Positions 24,792-32,597 of a DNA stretch of 64,000 nt are shown here, in pieces. The translations under genes were made by a program, and so were the position numbers. The DNA comes from JACCZX01 sp038216465 (lineage in GTDB: Bacteria; Pseudomonadota; Gammaproteobacteria; Burkholderiales; Burkholderiaceae_F). The notes beneath the pieces were generated by a model. It had not been told where the DNA came from. It saw nothing but the letters and a program-made list of their open reading frames with translations, and ran no database searches. The stretch is taken from assembly GCA_038216465.1 (NCBI GenBank), contig JBBQQC010000015.1, forward strand, positions 1-64,000, read 5' to 3'. The first letter of the stretch is position 1, and the number at the start of each line of letters is the position of its first letter.

Positions 24792-26291
24792 TTAACCCGC
24801 CTTGGCACGCCGCACGGGCGGCGCACTCGCTGCCGGTCGCGGATGACCGGTCAGCATCGCATCCATCTCGGGCCGGGGCTCACCGATGACGATCCCGGCG
24901 TCGGTGATCTCGAACAGGCGCAACTCATGGCTGTGCTCGCTGTTGCGCACCTTGACCACGGCCATCACGCGTTTGAGTTCGCCGCGCAGCTCGACATACC
25001 GCTGCACGATGATCGCGTCGGTGAGAAACGCCGCACCGTAGGGGCTGAAGCGCAGGTCGGTGTAGCGGTCTTCGAGCTCGGAGATCATCAGCACCGTCGC
25101 ACCCATGGCCGTCAGCGCCGCGACCATCCGGTGCAGCGACTCGCGAAAGTCCTCGCGAAAGGTCGGCGCGAGCGCCAGCTCGAAGCCCGACAGCGAATCG
25201 ATGACAACGCGCGTCGCATCGGTGCGCCGGATCATTTCGGTGAGCGAGTGCAGCGTCTCGTCGATCGACAGATCGAGTGCACGCGTATCGATGACGCCAA
25301 CCTTGCCGCTGGCGATCAATCGATCGAGCCGCGGGTTGCGCGACATGCCGGGACTCTTTTCGAAGGCGGCGATCACGCCCTTCTCGCCGGCCCGGGCGCC
25401 TTCGGCGAGGAACGCGGTCGCCAGCTCCGACTTGCCCGAGCCCGAGGGCCCGGCGATCAACAGCGAATAGCCCGCGGGCAGGCCGCCGCCCAGCATCCGG
25501 TCGAGCTCGGGCACGCCCATCGACAGGTAAACCTGCGCCGCGGACTGCGCGCTGGCGGTGTCGCCGTTTGCCATCGCCGAGCCCGCCATGATCGTGCGCG
25601 GAAACACCTGGATGCCGTCGTCGCTGATGCGAAACGTGTGCAGCCCTGCCAGGGTGGCATGACCGCGCATTTTCGTTATCTGAATCTTGCGCACCATTGA
25701 GTTGCGGTGAAGGCTCTGGGTCATCCAAAAGATGCCGTCGGCGACGGTGAACACCGCGTTCGCTTCGCTTTCGAGGGTCATGTATTCGCCGATCAGGAAA
25801 GTCGTGGCGTGCCAGCTCGTCAGGTGCATGCCGAGGCGCTGAACGAAATGCTGAAGGGCGGGGACGCCGTCGCCCGCATCCTGCGACGCCAGCACCACCG
25901 AGCGAAACGAATCGACGAAGACGAGGCCGGGCTCGAAGCGCTCGACTTCTTCGATGATGCGCGCCAGCACGCGTTCGAAATTGCCGGTCACCAGGTCGTC
26001 GGCCAGGTTGATAAAGCGGATGCTGTCGTTGACCTTGGCGATGTCGAAGAAGCGGTACTGCTGCTGGTAGCGCAGCATCTTCAGCGGCGGCTCGCCGAGC
26101 ACCGTGAAGAACAGCGCGCGCCGCTCAGGGTTGGCGAGCGCGAACATGATCTGGTGCGCGAGCGTCGTCTTGCCCGACCCGGGCGAGCCGGCGATCAGGT
26201 TGAACGAGAACTCGGCCAGCCCGCCGCCGAGCAGCTCATCGAGTCCGGGCACACCGGTCGGCAGTCGGCGGATGACAAACCTGTCGTTCAT
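24792..26291 (-). CDS. KaiC-like double-domain ATPase
   Basis: A 499-aa tandem RecA-fold protein of the KaiC family. Domain 1 has Walker A G-S-P-G-S-G-K-T-T at 35-43, and domain 2 has G-P-S-G-S-G-K-S near residue 280. Walker B equivalents are L-V-F-V-D-S and R-V-V-I-D-S. Compared with cyanobacterial KaiC, the catalytic Glu pair after strand 2 is reduced (V-L-G-E-P in domain 1, A-F-E-K-S in domain 2). The segment before T-D-A-I-I reads G-A-A-F-L, where the clock protein has its phosphorylated Ser-Thr pair, so KaiC-type autophosphorylation is unlikely. No kaiA or kaiB is present. It overlaps the 141-aa gene by four bases and abuts the hybrid kinase. Confidence 0.9.
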   Translation of the reverse strand: MNDRFVIRRLPTGVPGLDELLGGGLAEFSFNLIAGSPGSGKTTLAHQIMFALANPERRALFFTVLGEPPLKMLRYQQQYRFFDIAKVNDSIRFINLADDLVTGNFERVLARIIEEVERFEPGLVFVDSFRSVVLASQDAGDGVPALQHFVQRLGMHLTSWHATTFLIGEYMTLESEANAVFTVADGIFWMTQSLHRNSMVRKIQITKMRGHATLAGLHTFRISDDGIQVFPRTIMAGSAMANGDTASAQSAAQVYLSMGVPELDRMLGGGLPAGYSLLIAGPSGSGKSELATAFLAEGARAGEKGVIAAFEKSPGMSRNPRLDRLIASGKVGVIDTRALDLSIDETLHSLTEMIRRTDATRVVIDSLSGFELALAPTFREDFRESLHRMVAALTAMGATVLMISELEDRYTDLRFSPYGAAFLTDAIIVQRYVELRGELKRVMAVVKVRNSEHSHELRLFEITDAGIVIGEPRPEMDAMLTGHPRPAASAPPVRRAKAG

Positions 26292-26713
26292 TGCTGTTTC
26301 TCCAGGGAAGGCTCGTTGGCAGCGGGGCTGCCCCAGGCCGAATGCAACAAGCGGTCGGTCAAGGACTCGCCGATCAAGGAAACCAGTAAATCGGCAAACG
26401 CACTTAACAGCGCCTCGGCGGCGGCTCGCGCCGCGGCGGGTGCGCGCGAAAGGAGGTCCCGTTTCAATGAGGCCAGCAATTCATCTGGCGACTCCGTCTC
26501 GCTTGGGGCGGAGGTGGGTCGTTCGAATGAGGATCGCGCTAGATGGAGACTGCGCACGTACAACGCACGTATGGCGAGACTGCCGACCAGCGGTTTGACC
26601 GCGTCGAACAACAAGGTCAACGCGCGCACCGTGGCCGTAGCCACGGTGCGCGAGTCGGCGCCTGTAATGGCACCCTTACCTAGCGCGCTCTGAATCATTT
26701 CATTGCGCATCAA
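26288..26713 (-). CDS. Unrecognised 141-aa protein upstream of the KaiC-like gene
   Basis: I do not recognise this protein. It is largely helical, with amphipathic stretches at about 20-62 (L-L-F-D-A-V-K-P-L-V-G-S-L-A and A-L-Y-V-R-S-L-H-L-A-R) and 92-125 (A-A-A-E-A-L-L-S-A-F-A-D-L-L-V), split by a Ser/Pro/Glu-rich linker. No signal peptide or clear membrane segment is visible. The ATGA overlap with the KaiC-like gene indicates translational coupling, so the product probably works with that ATPase, perhaps as an interaction partner. The open frame also avoids the codon pattern of a shadow, since no gene lies opposite. Confidence 0.65.
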   Translation of the reverse strand: MMRNEMIQSALGKGAITGADSRTVATATVRALTLLFDAVKPLVGSLAIRALYVRSLHLARSSFERPTSAPSETESPDELLASLKRDLLSRAPAAARAAAEALLSAFADLLVSLIGESLTDRLLHSAWGSPAANEPSLEKQQ

Positions 26714-26853
26714 AGCCTCGTTCCTCGTCCAGCGATCGGTTCGCGATGTGGACGATCCGCGAAGGCGCTAAATGTCGTGCGGGGAGTCTAGACGAGCCGC
26801 GGCGCAGCAGCTCGAAGGGCGTCGCAGCTGCATTAGACGTGTGGACCGGTGGG

Positions 26854-27735
26854 CTAGAACAACTCCAAACTGCGCTCGCGTGGCAGCTCGGTGCTATGAA
26901 ATTCGAAACTGCCAAGGCCATTTTTTTTGGAACGGTACATGGCGGCGTCAGCGCGGTCGATCAGCGTCGCAGCGTCTTTCCCGTCCTCGGGATAGACAGC
27001 GACGCCGATGCTCGCCGACAAGTGAAGAATATGTTCGCCTACTCGACTCGGTGCACCCAGTGCCGCAATGATCTTGTCGGCAATTAGGGCTGCGTCTGAG
27101 GAGCGTGATATTCCGGTCAGCAGCACCAGGAATTCGTCTCCGCCGTGACGGCTGACGGTGTCCGAGTCGCGTACGACCGACTCTAACCGGCGTGCTACCA
27201 GTTGCAGCACTCCATCGCCGATCGTATGGCCCAGCGTGTCATTGATCTGCTTGAATTGGTCGAGGTCGAGGAACACCACCGCAATGCAGGTTCGGCGCCG
27301 GCGCGCCATGGCAATGGCGCGTTCCATCCGGTCGAGCATTAGCGCGCGATTTGGCGTGTCGGTCAGCGTGTCACGCTGGCTTGCCCTAGCCAGTTGGTCG
27401 AGGTCGCTAGCGGCGGTCTCGGCCGCCGCTACCGCCTGAAGTGCGGCCAAGACCAATTGGCCGTTCGCTTCTCGAAGTTGAGAGCCTCTTGCATCGCTGA
27501 AGTCCCGCTGCGCCTGCGCCAGATCCTCCCGCAAGTGCACCAACTCCGTGCGCACGTGGTCCGCTTGCTTATTCAACTGCGCAAGCGTCCGCGTCGCCGC
27601 GGCGATGGCGCGCTTGGCGGGCGGGTCAGGTGGCATCAGTAGCGCGGTCTTCCCATATGCCGAACACTCCTTACGAATCATGCTTATACGCCGCTGCGCC
27701 AGTTCGGAAAGGCCATAAACACGCCGCCCAATCAC
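26854..27735 (-). CDS. Diguanylate cyclase (GGDEF) with coiled-coil N-terminus
   Basis: A 293-aa GGDEF protein. The active motif H-G-G-D-E-F is at 197-202 and the I-site R-D-S-D at 189-192, so it should be an active, feedback-inhibited cyclase. Residues 40-115 form a helical region without a known sensor fold, and D-T-L-T-D-T-P-N-R marks the start of the catalytic domain. No membrane segment. The start is uncertain: ATG at 27735 gives 293 aa, and later ATGs at residues 19 and 34 are possible. It lies on the same strand as, and 140 bases upstream of, the 141-aa/KaiC/kinase genes, with a palindromic site before it. Confidence 0.87.
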   Translation of the reverse strand: MIGRRVYGLSELAQRRISMIRKECSAYGKTALLMPPDPPAKRAIAAATRTLAQLNKQADHVRTELVHLREDLAQAQRDFSDARGSQLREANGQLVLAALQAVAAAETAASDLDQLARASQRDTLTDTPNRALMLDRMERAIAMARRRRTCIAVVFLDLDQFKQINDTLGHTIGDGVLQLVARRLESVVRDSDTVSRHGGDEFLVLLTGISRSSDAALIADKIIAALGAPSRVGEHILHLSASIGVAVYPEDGKDAATLIDRADAAMYRSKKNGLGSFEFHSTELPRERSLELF

Positions 27736-27842
27736 GTCCGAGTCCGCTTTGCGGCCGTGCCGACCGACTCGTGCTGAGCGAGCAGACGCCTAGCTCACTA
27801 GTTGCTGTCAGAAGCAGAATACGAAAGGCAGCACATATCGTC

Positions 27843-27858
27843 TGTGCGCTAACGCACA
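27843..27858. promoter_or_regulatory. Crp/Fnr-type palindrome upstream of the GGDEF gene
   Basis: TGTGCGCTAACGCACA, two half-sites TGTGC and GCACA separated by six bases, the same geometry as the Crp site TGTGA-N6-TCACA. It sits 108 bases before the GGDEF start and 47 bases after the stop of the Crp/Fnr-type regulator gene, making that regulator an obvious candidate to bind here. Inference from shape and position only. A second small hairpin, GCGCGC-TTA-GCGCGC, lies just before the regulator stop. Confidence 0.5.
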
Positions 27859-27904
27859 AGCAGCTACCTTGGTCGTGGGAGGTTCGCGCGCTTAGCGCGC
27901 CGGG

Positions 27905-28627
27905 CTAAGTGGCCAACCTCTCGGGAAGCAGCCGGTCGTACTCGTTTTTCACGACCGCGTAACACTCGCAGGTGCGCTGCTCCAGTCCAGCGCGATCCAG
28001 CACCGAGATGTGGCCGCGCGCGTAGCGGATCAGGCCGACCTTCTGCAGCTTCAGCGCGGCCTCCGTTACGCCTTCGCGGCGCACGCCCAGCATGTTGGCG
28101 ATCAGCTCTTGCGTCATCACGAGGTCGTTGCCCTGCAGGCGATCCAGACTCAGCAGCAGCCAGCGGCACAACTGCTGGTCCAGCGTGTGGTGGCGGTTGC
28201 ACACCGCCGTTTGTGCCATCTGCGTGATCAGCGCCTGTGTATAGCGAAGCAGTAGATGCAGCACCGGACCCGCCCGGTTGAACTCGTCTTTCATCGACTG
28301 CGCATTCAGCCGATAGCCGTGCCCGGCGCTTTGCACTACTGCACGACTAGGGGTCGACTGGCCTCCCATGAACAGCGAGACGCCTACGAGGCCTTCGTTG
28401 CCGACGACTGCAATCTCAGCCGAGGCGCCGTTTTCCATCACATACAACAGCGAAACAATGACCGTCAGAGGAAAGTAAACATGGCTCAGCGTGGTGCCGG
28501 ACTCGTACAGCACTTCCCCCAGCGGCAGCTCGACCTGTTCGAGCTGCGGCAGCCAACGCTCCCATTCGGCGGCTGGCAGTGCGGCAAGAAGCTGGTTATT
28601 TCTAGGTTCACGTGTGGTTGGCATCAC
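27905..28627 (-). CDS. Crp/Fnr-family transcriptional regulator
   Basis: A 240-aa regulator with an N-terminal cyclic-nucleotide-binding-type beta roll (about 12-130) and a C-terminal winged helix ([18 protein letters not shown] as recognition region, about 170-190). The phosphate-binding cassette of true cAMP receptors (R-S/T-A in the G-E-x-x-L-x-x-x-x-R-x-A pattern) is not recognisable, and there is no N-terminal Cys cluster for an Fe-S sensor, so the signal is unknown. It is the most upstream gene of the minus-strand signalling cluster and may control the GGDEF and KaiC-like genes through the palindrome at 27843. Confidence 0.88.
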   Translation of the reverse strand: MMPTTREPRNNQLLAALPAAEWERWLPQLEQVELPLGEVLYESGTTLSHVYFPLTVIVSLLYVMENGASAEIAVVGNEGLVGVSLFMGGQSTPSRAVVQSAGHGYRLNAQSMKDEFNRAGPVLHLLLRYTQALITQMAQTAVCNRHHTLDQQLCRWLLLSLDRLQGNDLVMTQELIANMLGVRREGVTEAALKLQKVGLIRYARGHISVLDRAGLEQRTCECYAVVKNEYDRLLPERLAT

Positions 28628-28812
28628 GGCGCCTACGTCACCCGGCGTACGGGGCGAAAGGCGTGCCCGCGGGCCGGTCGCACTTAACGAGGCTGCGCAA
28701 TGTCAGTACATGGCTCGAGGCTCGCAACAGCGTACACTCCCCTTCGCTTTCGCTTGAGGCTGGACCTTTCCGGCGGCTGATTTGTTGTGATCTTAATATC
28801 AGGAACGTAAAA

Positions 28813-29016
28813 ATGGCAACCGGTACCGTCAAGTGGTTTAACGACGCAAAAGGCTTTGGATTCATCACGCCGGAAGATGGCGGCAAGGATTTGTTTGCGC
28901 ACTTCTCCGAAATTCAGGCCGGCGGCTTCAAGTCGCTGACCGAAGGACAGCGCGTCGAATTCGTGGTGAAGCAAGGCGCGAAGGGCCCGCAAGCTGCGGA
29001 AATCCGCCCGTCGTAG
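28813..29016 (+). CDS. Cold-shock domain protein
   Basis: A 67-aa single-stranded nucleic acid chaperone of the CspA family. RNP1 is K-G-F-G-F-I and RNP2 is L-F-A-H-F, with K-W-F-N-D-A-K at the start. Length is standard. A long untranslated leader is likely: a TACACT -10-like hexamer lies at 28733-28738, which would give about 68 leader bases, as in cold-inducible csp genes, though the -35 is unclear. A strong terminator follows directly. Confidence 0.96.
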   Translation: MATGTVKWFNDAKGFGFITPEDGGKDLFAHFSEIQAGGFKSLTEGQRVEFVVKQGAKGPQAAEIRPS

Positions 29017-29037
29017 TCAACCACATCGCACCTATGA

Positions 29038-29065
29038 AACCGCGGCCTTGCGCCGCGGTTTTTTT
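29038..29065 (+). terminator. Intrinsic terminator of the cold-shock gene
   Basis: Perfect 9-bp stem AACCGCGGC/GCCGCGGTT with a five-base loop CTTGC, ending in a run of seven thymines. It begins 22 bases after the cold-shock stop and separates it from the convergent tRNA-Thr gene. Confidence 0.9.
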
Positions 29066-29080
29066 GGGGGTGATCGTGCA

Positions 29081-29156
29081 TGGTGCCGGCAGAGGGACTC
29101 GAACCCCCGACCTTCGGTTTACAAAACCGTTGCTCTACCAACTGAGCTATGCCGGC
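29081..29156 (-). tRNA. tRNA-Thr (TGT)
   Basis: A complete 76-base tRNA on the minus strand. The acceptor stem GCCGGCA pairs with TGCCGGC, followed by discriminator A and encoded CCA. D loop AGTTGGTAGA, anticodon arm CGGTT-TTGTAAA-CCG with anticodon TGT (reads ACA), and T loop TTCGAGT are all present. It lies 23 bases after the sspB stop on the same strand, so it could be processed from the sspAB transcript. Confidence 0.96.
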
Positions 29157-29179
29157 CGCAGACTGCGCGCCGCGCGACT

Positions 29180-29674
29180 TTACTTTATCCGCGTCAGCTT
29201 CGGCTTGTCGCCACGGCGTGGCGGCGGAGGCGGCTCGCCTGGTTCGTTGTTGTCGGCAGTTGCGGGCGCACGCACGGGCACCAGCGACATTGGAGCAGGT
29301 CCCGGCAATGTCTTGGCGCCGACCGTATTGCTCGCCGCCTCCTCGGTTCCGGCGGAGGCGTTGCGCGGCACGTCGAACGCCATGCCCTGCCCGCTTTCGC
29401 GCGCATAGACTGCGATCACCTTGTCGACCGGCACCACGACTTCGCGCGCAACGCCGCCGAAGCGCGCCTGAAACTCGATCACCTCATTGCCGAGCTTCAA
29501 CCGGTTGGTCGCAAGCGGCGAGATATTCAGCACGATCTCGCCGTTCTTGACGAACTCTTGCGGAACGTTGACGCCGGCGTCGGCCAGCACCGCGATATAC
29601 GGAGTCAGTCCCGAGTCGGAGCACCACTCGTGGATCGCCCGCAGAAGGTACGGTTTGGTCGAAACGTCCGCCAT
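29180..29674 (-). CDS. sspB: ClpXP adaptor SspB
   Basis: Adaptor that binds ssrA-tagged peptides from stalled ribosomes and delivers them to ClpXP. The 164-aa protein has the SspB core (K-P-Y-L-L-R-A-I-H-E-W, then I-V-L-N-I-S-P-L-A, F-G-G-V-A-R-E-V-V-V-P) to about residue 105. A flexible Ala/Pro-rich linker follows and then the basic C-terminal tail K-P-K-L-T-R-I-K, which corresponds to the ClpX-docking peptide. It is ten bases downstream of sspA, the usual operon. Confidence 0.95.
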   Translation of the reverse strand: MADVSTKPYLLRAIHEWCSDSGLTPYIAVLADAGVNVPQEFVKNGEIVLNISPLATNRLKLGNEVIEFQARFGGVAREVVVPVDKVIAVYARESGQGMAFDVPRNASAGTEEAASNTVGAKTLPGPAPMSLVPVRAPATADNNEPGEPPPPPRRGDKPKLTRIK

Positions 29675-29684
29675 CGATAGCCAG

Positions 29685-30290
29685 TTATCTGCGCATCACT
29701 TTTTCGGAAGGGGTCAGCGCCTCAATATAAGCCGGACGCGAAAACATGCGCTCTGCGTACTTCATCAATGGAGCAGCGGTTTTCGGCAGATCGATGCCGT
29801 AATGATCGAGCCGCCACAGCAGCGGCGCCAGCGCCACGTCGAGCATCGAAAAATCATCGCCGAGCATGTACTTGTTCTTCAGCATGATCGGAGCGAGCTG
29901 CGTCAGCCGATCCCGAATCGTAGCGCGCCCTTTTTCCATCGCCTTCTGGTTGTTGCTGTTCTCTAGCGTCTGCACATGCACGAACAGCTCGCGCTCGAAA
30001 TTGAACAGGAACAGCCGGGTACGCGCGCGCATCACCGGATCGGCCGGCATCAACTGCGGATGCGGAAAGCGCTCGTCGATGTATTCGTTGATGATGTTCG
30101 ATTCGTACAGCACCAGATCGCGCTCGACCAGGATCGGCACCTGGCCATACGGGTTCATCGTGTTGATATCTTCGGGTTTGTTGAACAGATCGACGTCGCG
30201 AATCTCGAAGTCCATGCCCTTTTCGAACAGCACGAAGCGGCAACGCTGTGAAAACGGGCAAGTCGTTCCTGAGTAAAGCACCATCATCAT
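29685..30290 (-). CDS. sspA: Stringent starvation protein A (GST fold)
   Basis: RNA polymerase-associated protein of the glutathione S-transferase fold, without GST activity in characterised homologues, involved in starvation and acid responses. The 201-aa protein has an N-terminal thioredoxin-like domain (Y-S-G-T-T-C-P-F-S-Q-R-C-R) and a helical C-terminal domain. Three ATG codons stand in a row at the start, and AAGGAAAC just before makes any of them possible. It lies between petC and sspB, the arrangement usual in Betaproteobacteria. Confidence 0.95.
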   Translation of the reverse strand: MMMVLYSGTTCPFSQRCRFVLFEKGMDFEIRDVDLFNKPEDINTMNPYGQVPILVERDLVLYESNIINEYIDERFPHPQLMPADPVMRARTRLFLFNFERELFVHVQTLENSNNQKAMEKGRATIRDRLTQLAPIMLKNKYMLGDDFSMLDVALAPLLWRLDHYGIDLPKTAAPLMKYAERMFSRPAYIEALTPSEKVMRR

Positions 30291-30344
30291 GTTTCCTTGT
30301 TTTTTTCGGCCTGCACGCGCCCCGCGCGCGATGCCGGCGGCCGA

Positions 30345-31193
30345 TTACTTGATGTCTTTCCAGTAGACGGCGTTCAGACGCCATGCGACCAGGACGAAGA
30401 TCGCCAGAAATATCAACACCCAGACGCCGATCTGCGACCGTTTGCCCGCGGTCGGGTCGGTAATGAAAGCGAGAAACGCGACCACGTCGGCGGCGTCTTC
30501 GTCGAAGCGCCGTGACTGTTCCTGGTTCAGCGGCTTGAATGCGTAGCTGATGCCTTCGGCGCCATGGTTGGCGATCGGTGTTTCGGTGCGCGATGACACG
30601 CCGTTGGGCTCGTACACGGTGACGACGTGCATGTGCTGCTCTGCACCGGTCTTTGAATCCTTGCGCGCCTCGGTGAATTCGATCCGTGCCTCGCGCGGCC
30701 CCTGTTCCTGCCAGAAAACATGCGGCATAGAAATGTTGGGATAAGCGACGTTGTTCCAGCCGGTGGGCGAGCCCGAATCGCGGTAGTAGCCGCGTAGCAG
30801 CGTGTAGATGTAATCGGCGCCGGCGTGCCCGGCCGACGTGCGGGCGCGCGTGATGACCGACAAATCCGGCGGAGTCTTGCCGAACCAGCGCTTCTGGTCC
30901 GCCGGCACCGCGGCGTTGCGGATAACGTCGCCGACTTTCTGATTGCCGAAGAGCAGATATTGCTGAATCTGAGCTTCGCTCAAACCGATCTCGTGCAGCC
31001 GGTTCCACCGCACCAGATTTGCGCCGTGGCAACCGACGCAGTAACTGGCGAACAGGCGTGCCCCGTTTTGCAGCGCCGCCTTGTTTTGCACGCGCTCCAC
31101 GGGCCACGTGTCCATCGGTACGCCCGCCTCAGACGCCAGCGCGCCGGACACCATCGCCGATCCCAGCCACACCGCAACAATCAGTGTCTTCAT
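30345..31193 (-). CDS. petC: Cytochrome c1 of the bc1 complex
   Basis: Haem c subunit that passes electrons from the Rieske centre to soluble or bound cytochrome c. The 282-aa protein starts with a signal peptide, has C-V-G-C-H for covalent haem attachment near residue 57, a Met ligand region in the later half (Y-P-N-I-S-M-P), and a C-terminal membrane anchor (I-G-V-W-V-L-I-F-L-A-I-F-V-L). The start at 31193 lies three bases after the petB stop; the open frame continues upstream but that part is antisense to nothing and out of the petB frame. Confidence 0.95.
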   Translation of the reverse strand: MKTLIVAVWLGSAMVSGALASEAGVPMDTWPVERVQNKAALQNGARLFASYCVGCHGANLVRWNRLHEIGLSEAQIQQYLLFGNQKVGDVIRNAAVPADQKRWFGKTPPDLSVITRARTSAGHAGADYIYTLLRGYYRDSGSPTGWNNVAYPNISMPHVFWQEQGPREARIEFTEARKDSKTGAEQHMHVVTVYEPNGVSSRTETPIANHGAEGISYAFKPLNQEQSRRFDEDAADVVAFLAFITDPTAGKRSQIGVWVLIFLAIFVLVAWRLNAVYWKDIK

Positions 31194-31195
31194 CG

Positions 31196-32578
31196 CTAAT
31201 GAGGCGCGAAAGTGATGCGCTCGGGCACCGGCTTGAATGCACCCATTCGGCTCCACCACGGCATCAGCGCAAAGAACGCGAAATACACCAGCGTCAGCGC
31301 CTGCGCGATCAACGTAGAGGCGGGCGTCGGCGGCTGTGTGCCGAGGTAGCCGAGGATCAGGAACGCGACCACCCACGCGATCAGTAGCCAGAAGTGCCAC
31401 GCCGGGCGATAACGCATCGAGCGCGCAGGTGAGCGATCGAGCCACGGCATCGCAAAGAAGATCACCACCGACACGCCCATCAGCACGACGCCCCAGAACT
31501 TTGGATCGAGCGTGAAGAAGCCCAGCAGCAGAACGATGGTCCCGACCGCGAGCGCGGCACGCACGATCGAGTTGGCGATCGTCAATATCAGCAGCGCCGC
31601 CAGCCCAATGGTTCCGATCGCCAGCACGATCATGAATTGCTCGGTGGTGGCGCGCAGGATCGAGTAATACGGCGTGAAGTACCACAGCGGGGCGATGTGG
31701 GTCGGCCCCTGCAGCGGGTCGGCCGGGATGAAGTTGTTCCACTCCAGAAAGTAGCCGCCCATCTCCGGAAAGAAGAACACGACCGCAAAAAAGGGAATCA
31801 GGAAGATCGAAAGCCAGTAAAGGTCATGCACCGTGTAGTACGGATGAAACGGAACGCCGTCGAGCGGATGCCCCTGCGTGTCGGTGTACGCCTTGATCTC
31901 GACGCCGTCCGGGTTGTTGGAGCCGACGTCGTGCAGCGCGATGATGTGGGCGACAACCAAACCGAGCAGCAGCAATGGAATCGCGATCACGTGGAACGCG
32001 AAAAACCGGTTCAGCGTCGCGTCGCCCACCACATAGTCGCCGCGAATTAAAATTGCCAGCTCGGGGCCGATCAGCGGAATCGCGCCGAACAGGTTGACGA
32101 TCACCTGCGCGCCCCAGTAGCTCATCTGGCCCCACGGCAGCAGATAGCCGAAGAACGCCTCGGCCATCAGCATCAGAAAAATCAAGCAGCCGAAAATCCA
32201 GATCAGCTCGCGCGGATTGCGGTAGCTACCGTACAACAGCGCGCGAAACATGTGCAGGTAGACGACGATGAAGAAGAACGACGCGCCGGTCGAGTGCATG
32301 TAGCGGATGAACCAGCCGCCGGGCACATCGCGCATGATGTATTCGACCGATGCGAACGCCAGATTCGCGTCGGGCTTGTAGTGCATCGTCAGGAAGATGC
32401 CGGTCAGAATCTGCAAAACCAGCATGACGATCGCGATGCCGCCAAAGATGTACCAGAAGTTGAAATTCTTCGGCGCGTAATACTCGGACGCGTGCTTCTT
32501 GAATTCCGACATCAGTGTCGGCATGCGGGCGTCGATCCAGCCCATTAAGCCCTTGTACTGGCTCTTGTGTTGCGCCAT
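31196..32578 (-). CDS. petB: Cytochrome b of the bc1 complex
   Basis: The 460-aa quinol-oxidising membrane subunit with two b haems. Haem-ligand histidines are in R-Y-M-H-S-T-G-A and V-V-Y-L-H-M in the second helix, and F-A-F-H-V-I and V-V-A-H-I-I in the fourth. The Qo-site tetrapeptide, P-E-W-Y in mitochondria, reads P-L-W-Y here (31679-31690). C-terminal helices follow. It lies between petA (19 bases upstream) and petC (two bases downstream) in a standard three-gene operon. Confidence 0.97.
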   Translation of the reverse strand: MAQHKSQYKGLMGWIDARMPTLMSEFKKHASEYYAPKNFNFWYIFGGIAIVMLVLQILTGIFLTMHYKPDANLAFASVEYIMRDVPGGWFIRYMHSTGASFFFIVVYLHMFRALLYGSYRNPRELIWIFGCLIFLMLMAEAFFGYLLPWGQMSYWGAQVIVNLFGAIPLIGPELAILIRGDYVVGDATLNRFFAFHVIAIPLLLLGLVVAHIIALHDVGSNNPDGVEIKAYTDTQGHPLDGVPFHPYYTVHDLYWLSIFLIPFFAVVFFFPEMGGYFLEWNNFIPADPLQGPTHIAPLWYFTPYYSILRATTEQFMIVLAIGTIGLAALLILTIANSIVRAALAVGTIVLLLGFFTLDPKFWGVVLMGVSVVIFFAMPWLDRSPARSMRYRPAWHFWLLIAWVVAFLILGYLGTQPPTPASTLIAQALTLVYFAFFALMPWWSRMGAFKPVPERITFAPH

Positions 32579-32597
32579 CGCGATCAGGCCTTTTGTT

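Noticed and set aside
24792..26291. Circadian clock component
   Set aside because: No kaiA or kaiB nearby and the phosphosite pair is missing; KaiC-like proteins are widespread outside clocks.
28914..29141. 75-aa minus-strand frame over the cold-shock gene end and tRNA-Thr
   Set aside because: It runs through a tRNA gene and a terminator, so it is not a protein gene.
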